Notes under the pieces: generated by a model
Databases searched by the model: none
Seen by the model: the letters and a program-made list of their open reading frames with translations, nothing else
Told to the model about the DNA's origin: nothing
Position numbers and translations under genes: made by a program
NCBI GenBank assembly: GCA_900618425.1
Contig: UZAN01045297.1
Span: 2,830 to 14,326, forward strand
DNA length: 11,497 nt
Reading direction: 5' to 3'
Source: Echinostoma caproni
Lineage: Eukaryota; Platyhelminthes; Trematoda; Plagiorchiida; Echinostomatidae
In this document: positions 1 to 7,300 of the stretch, piece after piece
Numbering within the stretch: the first letter of the stretch is position 1
Layout: every line of letters starts with the position of its first letter

Positions 1-559
1 ATCACTGTCATGATTTCTTGCTCGATCGATTTGCCCGCCCAGATCCTGCAACTGCCCCAGCTACATTTTGTCACTGCAACCGCTTCGTTTATCAGCTAGC
101 TTCTCATCCTTGGAACGAATTTTTGTCTCTTCGACAGTTCCTCACTCCACCGAATGAGCGTTTCCAAAACCCAAAGGCCCCGCCCGAGTAGGTAAAAACG
201 AATTCGAAACAATCAGTGATCCTCCCTTATCTAAGTCTGACATTACCAGTCCATCGTCGGGCCGTTGTTTCGCTGTCCACTCGCTAAGGTGACTGCTTTT
301 GCTCCTTACAGCTGGTCTCGAAATTTCCTTTTGCCGTAACTCTTATCACCTTTTCCCGCGCACCATTAGCTATTCCACCTCGTCAAGTTTCTATCGCCCG
401 ATTTTATGCTTCTCTTTTCCAACCTTCCTTGACTCCCGAACTGTTGAACTATAGACCGCTATTCCGCTATCGTCCCATCCATCCACTTACAACCTGAGAA
501 CACAAAAAAATAGCAATCTCGTTTTCGGTGCAACCTCAACTGGCTAAATACAGCAAAAT
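1..559. other. Left flank, no recognisable gene
   Basis: I see no exon, RNA gene or mobile-element motif that I can support here. One plus-strand frame is fairly open in places (about 130-480) but is interrupted by stops, and its translation matches no family I recognise. It lies downstream of the 3' end of the Penelope-like fragment that follows, so it may be unrelated unique sequence or older, unreadable repeat. Confidence 0.5.
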
Positions 560-739
560 TTATAAGAGATTAAAACACGTGGGGAGAGGAGACAAATATC
601 TGCGAGGGAAATCAGAGTTTAAGGAGAGATAATGAACTTGCGATAATTGTTGTTCGTGAGTGTGTATGTCTGTGTACGAGGAAAGTGAGAGCGCTTGTGA
701 ATGGATGGGTAGGAGATTAAGTGGTTGATCATAAACGGA

Positions 740-988
740 GACCAATGTCCTTACAAACTGTTTCTTGGCCCACAAGTGTGTGTGGGGGGAGGGTGTGTGT
801 GTGTGGAGACGGATGGCAGTTGACAAAATTCTGAACTTGACCTCTTTGGATAACCTACCCTTGGCCGTGTAGAGAGGACGGAAAGCTTCAAGCACATTGA
901 CTGTGTGATTAGACTCAGTCAAATGGTTCTTAATTGCCGTCGCCCCGGTCCTCATCAATCCCTGGTTCAACCAAACGGGGTGATGCTC
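740..988 (-). pseudogene. PLE GIY-YIG C-terminal part after the TAG
   Basis: The frame continues directly after the TAG with EHHPVWLNQG, then AIKNHLTESNHTVNV (the helix with the xxHLxxxxH pattern seen at this place in PLE nucleases), AFRPLY, and finally AKKQFVRTL. A purine/pyrimidine-alternating TG tract interrupts the stretch normally encoding the AEAIAIRL...CAQK segment, giving HTHTPSPHTH in translation. The frame stays open to 560, but nothing beyond about 740 looks like the family. I therefore read that remainder as fortuitous open sequence. Confidence 0.75.
774..806. repeat. TG-rich microsatellite inside the PLE coding remnant
   Basis: An impure GT tract (two TG runs around a G-rich stretch) lies within the C-terminal coding region of the left PLE fragment. 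It keeps the reading frame open, encoding alternating His-Thr on the minus strand. It probably expanded after the copy died. Confidence 0.7.
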
Positions 989-1381
989 CTACATGCGATC
1001 AGATAGACGCCTTACCGTTCGACTCATATAACTTGCTCCACAAAAACAGGTGAATTGATAAACACGAAATGAGGTCGCATCCGAGGGTAACCGTAACCTA
1101 TCTTTAGTCTGCATTAAGAGGACCAGTTTGGACGTGAGTATAATGCAGGATTCAGCTGCAAAGCAGGTGAATTTGATGGAAGATTGAATTCGTCTACTCA
1201 ATACTTTCGCGATCGTTTCTCCCCTGAATGGGATGGAGAGATAGACACGCTTCTTATTTGCTGTGTCACATAATGTCTTGGAGGGATATGATGTCATGCT
1301 TTTATGAATGAATGACTCAGGATATCCATTCTCTAGAAAAAACTTTTCGTATTCTTCGCAGTTCAAACTCAAGAAGAACAA
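989..1381 (-). pseudogene. PLE linker and GIY-YIG core, pseudogene segment ended by an in-frame TAG
   Basis: This is the longest open piece of the left PLE fragment, 130 codons. Residues about 16-25 carry ENGYPESFI and residues about 47-56 carry a YLSIPFRG-like motif; both are typical of the linker before the nuclease. Residues about 105-130 carry the nuclease half with the CxC pair and SRTVRRLSDRM. The TAG stands where related elements usually have Lys before the EHxPxWL motif. That motif follows in the same frame, so one base change (AAG to TAG) may explain the break. No start codon is expected inside this element and none is proposed. Confidence 0.82.
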
Positions 1382-1525
1382 AGTTTCTTAACTCTATTTG
1401 TTAAGCAACGAATCAAATTTCTCTTCTGTTGCAATGGGACGAAGCTGTGGTAGTGTGTACTGTCCCGTCCATGTTTTCTTATGATGTAGGCTTCTACGAA
1501 TGGATCCACCTGATCGTTGAAGGAA

Positions 1526-1546
1526 TTAGCCTAAAACCCTGATTCC
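1526..1546 (+). repeat. Solitary unit resembling the 21-bp minisatellite at 5378-5461
   Basis: TTAGCCTAAAACCCTGATTCC resembles the minisatellite unit found about 3.9 kb to the right (for example TTTAGCTAAAACCCGCAATCC). It lies just beyond the 5' end of the left PLE fragment. The match is short, so chance similarity remains possible. Confidence 0.4.
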
Positions 1547-1937
1547 AAACTAAATAACAAGAGCCATACAAACCTTCCCGATTGTGGCAGTGGTCACCGG
1601 TTCGATTAGGCACCTTGGACGTTTGACCCCGTCCAAAGGACGTATGATCCGATGAGCTGAACACCGGCCCTCAATGAATTGCGGTTTTCGCACACCACCC
1701 CGTTGCGTTGCAGGCTAGGCTTTGGCTAGCCGAAGTCTTTAGTTGTGAACTCCTCAAGAAAATTCACCTGCCTTGGCCTGGACAACCCGGAATTATTCAG
1801 CCCACAAGCCAATTATGGAACGTTTCTTTTTCATAAATATTATTCTACCGTGATTTGCTTGGCAGTCAACAGCTGCAGGACGAAGCGTCGTTACCTATTT
1901 GTCGTATCAGTGTGCATCGACCGATTGCAGTACACCT

Positions 1938-2330
1938 GAAATGAAGGATGAGTTCTACGAGGATTTTTCTCAATTACTATAGAGTGTCCGATCAGCGGAC
2001 GTCGTCGTAGATTTCAATGCTCAAGTGGGATACCTGGTGGTCCATATGCAATCCTAGACAACCGGACGGACAAAAGAGATCGTCTACTTCAACTTTGCGC
2101 GGGCCACGGATTGTACCTCTCAAGCACCAACTCTCCCACAAGAAACGACACTGCCTTACTTGGAAACCGCTAGCTCTTCACAGTGAAGGATCTAAATCAA
2201 ACAAATCGCCATGCATCATCGATGGAGCGGGTCGATTCAAGGCTGCCGCTCTCACTGATCAACGATTGCTGTATATCACCTATCAGTTCAGCCACTAGCC
2301 GAAGGACGCAAAGAACACTGGAGGTAAATC
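1938..2330 (+). pseudogene. RTE endonuclease domain remnant
   Basis: The best-preserved piece of the element's endonuclease. DFNAQVG (2010-2030) is the conserved DxN motif of exonuclease-III-like nucleases, with the usual preceding Gly changed to Val. A TAG interrupts the frame between FSQLL and SVRSADVV. A frameshift follows near 2032, after which GGPYAILDNRTDKRDRLLQ continues in another frame. A third frame carries HKKRHCLTWKP at about 2140-2175, the Trp-containing motif that follows in intact members. The reading frame therefore changes at least twice within 200 bases. Confidence 0.82.
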
Positions 2331-2654
2331 GAAAAAAGCCAAGCAAATATCGATAAAAGCAACGGTGAGCCCAAGCGTAGGATCAAAACACAAAAGATGG
2401 ACCTCGTCGACTTCGGCTGCCTTGCTGGACACCCGCAGAGCCCGTCCATCTGATGCCACATATGACACAGCGCAAAATCCCTTAAACGCCAGCTCATTCA
2501 GAGTCTGAAGAATAACAGCAAGAAATAGTAGGTAGGAAGGTGTAGAGATGGAGAAAGCTGCGGCTATGATAATGGTCGTGCCCTTTTTCGTCTAATAAGG
2601 AGTACCGGTGCAGAGACTTAGCCATTACGGGAACAGGATAAAAATAAAGTGACG

Positions 2655-2990
2655 GTGTTCGAACACCGCTGTCTACGTCGCACTGGGTGAGTTTGGCGGA
2701 CAAGTAATGCTGAGGTTCGGGCTAGTTTTAGGTAATCGCGGTCGTCCACTGGAGCCAGTGGTCGACCTCTATAGATCACGCTGGTTAGGACATGTGCTGC
2801 TCTTGTCACCAGATAGGTTACCGACGGTGAGCGATGCCGAGGCAGGTAGCGGATAGAAGAACGTTCAAACGAAGACCTGGTATGTAGATACGAAAACCCT
2901 AACCAGGAGACCAGGCCACATAAGTCCCGTTAAGCATCCTGGCTGGAGATCCCGGAATGATCGTAGCCGGTGGTTAGAGACGCTTGCAAC
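2655..2990 (+). pseudogene. RTE ORF2 C-terminal remnant
   Basis: This matches the region after the RT of RTE elements: an FxHRCLRR block, then SNAEVR, then VLxxxGxPLExVVxLxRxRWLGHVL (RWLGHVL at 2779-2799), and the terminal HPGWRSRND...RWLETL (ending about 2985). One frameshift lies between AEVRA and VLGN. A TAG follows EAGSG near 2853, with the frame continuing beyond it. Coding similarity fades by about 3010. Confidence 0.83.
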
Positions 2991-3015
2991 ATTAGTCCAC
3001 TAGGATTCCCCATTT

Positions 3016-4171
3016 TATCTTCCAATCTAATTTCAATTTTTCTGTCTTCCTGTTGCTTCATTCAAATGGACGGCCAAAAGATAGCAACCGAAACCGGCGA
3101 ACGGAAGTGCACGGTTAGTGATTGTACAAACTGAAATTGAACTGAACCTTTTAAATTGTGTTGGTCGACTGAGCTTCAGTAAGTTACGTAAAAGCAGAAA
3201 CCCAATGAAAACCCTGGGTGGGGATAATTCTGCAGAAGAGTGTACCTACATCTGACATGACAAGCACCTTCACAATCCTGCGCTTCATCTTACTTCCCTT
3301 CATAAATACGAAGCGCAAAAATTACGGTATAGATCTACAAACATGTGTTCCCGCAGCAGAGGTAGGCGGCGGCTGATCCAGTCCCACTTTCGCAGTAAAC
3401 AAAGAAGATTGCACAATATGGTTGATTAACTGAGAAAATGTTGCGTGACTCATTAATTTCGCTTTGGAACTGGAAGTTACAATGCCGAAGCGCCAGATGC
3501 CAAAAAAGTGGGACAAGCAGGATGGTTCTGGATGTGAATGCGGGCATAGACGAACCGGATGGTCAGTGACCGAGACACAGTAGAGGAGCAAGTTTGTTTG
3601 CGATTCACAGCAAGGGGGGAGGAGTAACATTAGAGCCCATTATATGGATGGCGGGGTGGGGGTGGTGAGTCGATAGAAAGAAGGGAGTGTTGTAGACGAA
3701 TGATGACGAACGCATGCCTTTTACCCTCTCATATTCATTTGATATTAGGGACAACAAGCGAGCACGGTCGGACAGTGGAACGCGACATGATGAACACAGT
3801 ACGATGAAAGGAAATTCGGAAATACTTTTGAGCTGTGAAAATTCAAACGATGGTAATAGTGTGATGCTGGATCTGGGTGAGGCAGGCGAATTGATGCTAC
3901 TACATCTCTCCTCATTTGAAATATGATACACTGTGAAAACACAAAGGAACAAATGGATGAACAACCACACTGGTGACGCAACAGTGCGCCAGAGCCCGGA
4001 AAGAAGTGCCAGTAAAAATGAGCCCTGAATAGTAGCTAAATTAGAGTGTAATCAATCAATTGCGTTCATAAGTGTACAATATGCGGAGTCTGAAATGGTC
4101 TCGGTAGCACTGGACAGCATTCACTGGTCTGGACTTAAACATGGATCGATGGTAAGAGCATGGAGAGGCAT
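3016..4171. other. Downstream flank of CDC37, no recognised gene
   Basis: The part next to 4171 should include the 3' UTR of CDC37, transcribed leftward. I found no canonical AATAAA on the minus strand in this interval, so the transcript end cannot be placed. Short open frames on both strands (for example minus 3322-3630 and 3605-3970) have no recognisable domain. A G-rich tract lies at about 3650-3668. Confidence 0.45.
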
Positions 4172-4396
4172 TCACGCGGTGGCGTTTGTTTGCTCCGTGG
4201 ATCCGGTGGCATCTGGTTCGTCATTCGCGGTTTCAGCCTTGTCCCCTTCGTCACCGGCTTCGGGATTGACATTGTCCACCCATAATCCACTATCCACGCA
4301 ACGTTTCATGTGATATTCGGCGTCTTTTGGGTCCATGGAGCATAAAACTGTTTTCAACATCTCGACATCTTTCTTCTCAAAACATTCTTTCATGTT
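4172..4396 (-). CDS. CDC37: CDC37 last exon (C-terminal domain and acidic tail)
   Basis: The exon encodes 74 residues and a TGA stop (4172-4174). The acceptor is the AG at 4398-4397, after a pyrimidine-rich run. The first codon is AAC, phase 0, which fits the preceding donor. Residues 1-42 match the family's C-terminal helices (KECFEKKDVEML, MDPKDAEYHM, RCVDSGLWV). The remaining residues form an acidic, Glu/Asp/Thr-rich, low-complexity tail (AGDEGDKAETANDEPDAT), as the end of Cdc37 usually does. The frame stays open upstream of the acceptor to 4612, but that part does not match the family and is intronic. Confidence 0.95.
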   Translation of the reverse strand, partial: NMKECFEKKDVEMLKTVLCSMDPKDAEYHMKRCVDSGLWVDNVNPEAGDEGDKAETANDEPDATGSTEQTNATA

Positions 4397-7300
4397 CTGG
4401 ATACACAAAAAGAACCAAGAGGACGCTAGAGAAACACGTTTTAATTGTCCATAAGCTGACAAAAATGTCTCAATTACAAGACGTTCCACAATATAGCATG
4501 GTATGGTATATTGGGTTGTGATCAACTGATGTACCTTTCGACAACGCACTTGAAGTTTAAATGCTACGCCAAACGTAACACGCCGATGAACAGACACAAG
4601 TCTATGGTTCATTTTTCACTTCAATTGCTCACCAGGTTCCTCTTGCTTGGGGTCAAAATCAGAAACGCAGCGCTGGAAGAACGTTTTAGCACAGCTACAT
4701 TAGATCCGGGTTTTACAGTCCACTGTCTCGAGGAAATACAAGGTAGTTGAGAGACCACTTCACGACCAATGCTGAAAAAGCACTCACTACTCACGACCTA
4801 TTTTAGACGTGTTTGCCCGAAATCGTACTCGTCGGAGTACGAGAAAGTTTAAGTCAATTTTAAATACCAATTAGTCGGAATCTTAAACTCTCTCAAAAGA
4901 GAGCAGTTCCGTTTCCTTAACTCTTACAGCTCTTCGGAATGAGGTAGAAAATATAAAGTTAAAGCAGAACGATCGTCATGATAGCATAGACTGTGCCAAG
5001 CAAACCATTGTACAGCAATTTCTATAAAAAGGAAATCCGTTCGTGGTTTGCTCGTAAACAATTTTCATACTGCTAAGACTAAAGTAGGTGGGTCATTTGG
5101 GTGGGAGTGGTTTACAAACGAAGCCTTCGGATGGTAAAAGCCTGACCGGCAAGACGGCGGTGTGGTCCGACGACCGCAGTCCACGAGGGGGGAGAAGGAG
5201 GGCCTTAATCGGAGTACACACTCCCTGTCGGGTATGAATGATACGTCCTTCCTTAGTTCACAATACATCTTGTTGCCCGATAAAGCCGATGAACAATGCG
5301 ACCCGGAATCAGTCCTGAATGGTTTTAAAACAGGATCTTCCGACGTTCCCAGATGAGCTACACTTTTCCCATCAAGCTTTAGCTAAAACCCGCAATCCTT
5401 TAGCTACGAACCGTAATCCTTTAGCCAAAACCCGTAGTCCATTAGCCTCAACGCACTGACTTTAGTCACACCGCAGTAGACGAGTCAGATCAAAACGTAA
5501 TGGGATATTCTAAAATAAACCGATGTTGAAAAAAATTATTTTCTACAAATGTTGATGCTCCAAAGCTTGGTTGGGAAATAAGAATGTGCGCGGGTTGCAT
5601 GCCCCAACACGTTGATTGTTGAAGGTTTAACCGATGTACCCGTATCGTCAAATCATTTGATACATCTCTAACAGCCTCAGTGTTTCTGTATAACATGCGA
5701 TACTCCTAGGAGTAAAAATCTAAAGTGAAACTCAAACGATACATTGTTTTGCATTCACACGCCCTGAAATAAATCAAAAGGTATATGCTTACCGTTTCGT
5801 ATATCCACTTAAAGGGAACTCTGTTTTTGACATATGGATACATTAAAAGGTCGAGGATAATAAACACTGCTCACAAAAGACCCCTTTAGTACACCGTTTC
5901 CCAAGAAGCTATAAACAAAACCAGTAAGAATCAAGCCTCGACCGCGGTAATTATAACTTACGTTGCATCGTTAATAAACTGATGATAGTTAGGAGAGTGT
6001 ACTTTTACGAACGGTTAGTTATCCTCAGCAGGATTTTGTATCCCCTTCTGATGAACAGAGTTCATTTCTTAATGCATAACCATGCATAGTTTGAGATAGA
6101 CTTCAGAATTTTACTCCTAGGAGTATCGCATGCTATACAGAAACACTGAGGCTGAAGTGAGAGTATTTCGGCGAGCGAGAACTATGCATCGACAAACCTC
6201 GGGGAAAAGGAGTGTGCGATTGCTTAAGGAATGATCAAATGTGACAAACATGTAACTAGCGACTGGTTGCATTGATATCATCACCTCGTACACTGAGCTC
6301 CCATTTTGGTTTCGACAGAGTATCACGTGACAAAAATAGATTAACATGAATGTCAAAAAGGTGTGACTTATTACTCACAGTGATTATGCTAATGTGAGAA
6401 CAGGAAGTCATTATTGAACTAAAATTGAAGTACCAAGTTAATATATCACACTTACTGGTGGCAAACTTTCAAAAACTTCTACGGGATCTAAACCACCTGG
6501 TCCTAAACGTTTCTCACGTTCTTCCTGTCAGGCGGGATCGAGAAGCGAAAAGAGAGAAAAAAAGCGGAAGGGGGGAGGAGGGGACAGAGAGAGAGAGAAA
6601 ATCAATCAAGGTTGGAAGCCAAAAACCGAAAAACAACCGGAGGTTAAGATAACTAACTATCAACAGACTGTTGCTTAAACGGCTCACTTTTACCAGCTCT
6701 ATCATCGGAAACTCGTACATCTACATTCTTTTTTTAGGATAGATCAATAACAATACAATTAAAAAAAACCAATGACAAGGATAAAAATATGAAAGCGAGA
6801 TAAGAAAATTACCCATTGAAAAAAATGTAAGCATCTTCTTTCAGACGGGTTATAGAGAACACCTAGACCTTAGTCGGAACAACTTCAAACAGGAAAACAA
6901 GCAGTGTGTGTGCAGTGGACCTCCTGGATAATCAAACGGGGTGGGGGTGTTTTNGGTGTTTTTGAGCGCAGATCCCAGTAATTACGATCATTCACTATCC
7001 AACCTCTCTAAGGTACCGAGACCAACCAACCGGTCGAACGGAATATTCGTGCGCAGTACACGGGCTGTAGACGGACGGTGTCCGACTTGAACAAGAACAC
7101 TGATCGGAAGAATGCGACACACTGCCCGTCAAGAGCGACAGATACCTTTTCCAGTATGCGGAACACTTTCACCACAGGTCACTCACTACATTATCCACAA
7201 ATGCATTTTGAAACAGTCTAATTTTATGTACAGATTTTGCATGTGAGGTCACGCTGCACCAGTTGGCAATACCTTGTAATAAAGCNTGTACAACGCATAG

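Larger units (their letters stand above)
740..1500 (-). mobile_element. Penelope-like retroelement, 3' fragment (RT end, linker, GIY-YIG), degenerate
   Basis: Penelope-like elements (PLEs) encode a reverse transcriptase followed by a GIY-YIG endonuclease. Reading leftward, pieces appear in the order of the family. First comes a post-RT block at about 1480-1390 containing KKTWTGQYT in one frame and then HSFVPLQQKRNLIRCL in another. Next are ENGYPESFI and LSIPFRGETI in a third frame, and then the nuclease core FRVYQFTCFCGASYMSRT (about 1066-1018). After an in-frame TAG (989-991) the same frame continues with EHHPVWL and AIKNHL and ends near KKQFVRTL (about 745). The YIG motif has decayed to YMS. 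At least two frameshifts, the TAG and a TAA upstream of 1381 show that it is dead. Nothing PLE-like is visible beyond about 1500, so the copy is 5'-truncated. Confidence 0.88.
1850..3010 (+). mobile_element. RTE-like non-LTR retrotransposon, internally deleted and degenerate
   Basis: Three parts of an RTE-type ORF2 occur in the right order on the plus strand. The apurinic-like endonuclease lies at about 1850-2330, with RRYLFVVSV, CSTPEMKDEFYEDFSQLL, DVVVVDFNAQVG and KRDRLLQLCAGHGLYL in different frames. The linker before the RT lies at about 2440-2625, with EMEKAAAM followed after a shift by NGRALFRLIRSTGAET. The C-terminal end lies at about 2655-2990, with VFEHRCLRR, SNAEVRA, VLGNRGRPLEPVVDLYRSRW, LGHVL and finally RSRWLETL. 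Nearly the whole reverse transcriptase between linker and tail is absent, lost around 2625-2655. Several stops and frameshifts make this a dead copy. The clade call rests on motif style, and I cannot rule out a near relative of RTE. Confidence 0.85.
4397..6455 (-). other. CDC37: CDC37 intron between the last two exons (2,059 bp, GT-AG)
   Basis: The donor is GTAAGT (6455-6450) and the acceptor is AG (4398-4397). The intron joins CCA|AAC in phase 0 and holds the 21-bp minisatellite, two small hairpins near 4823 and 4890, and the long inverted repeat at 5672-6154. No other gene is visible in it. The plus-strand open frame at 5162-5356 has no recognisable domain. Confidence 0.88.

Noticed and set aside
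1560..1744. Possible tRNA or SINE around GGTTCGATTAGG and the hairpin CGTCC-AAA-GGACG
   Set aside because: No cloverleaf or paired A/B boxes could be drawn, and the hairpin is too short to be meaningful alone.
3322..3970. Overlapping minus-strand open frames downstream of CDC37
   Set aside because: No motif, low-complexity composition and several competing frames. They are probably 3' UTR or intergenic sequence.
4397..4612. N-terminal extension of the open frame that contains the last CDC37 exon
   Set aside because: Family similarity begins exactly at the acceptor (4396). The upstream 72 codons match nothing and the preceding exon is found at 6456-6524.
5162..5356. Plus-strand open frame within the last CDC37 intron
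   Set aside because: 64 codons, no domain, no splice context and no repeat similarity that I recognise.
5978..6060. Hammerhead ribozyme, expected because some PLEs and schistosome SINEs carry them (CTGATGA at about 5979, 6048 and 11468)
   Set aside because: None of these cores is followed by a stem and GAAA in the right place, so the catalytic core is absent.
5490..6356. Possible coding role for the open frames that cross the inverted-repeat arms (both arms can read MLYRNTEA)
   Set aside because: The shared residues follow directly from the arms being inverted copies. The flanking translations differ and match no family.
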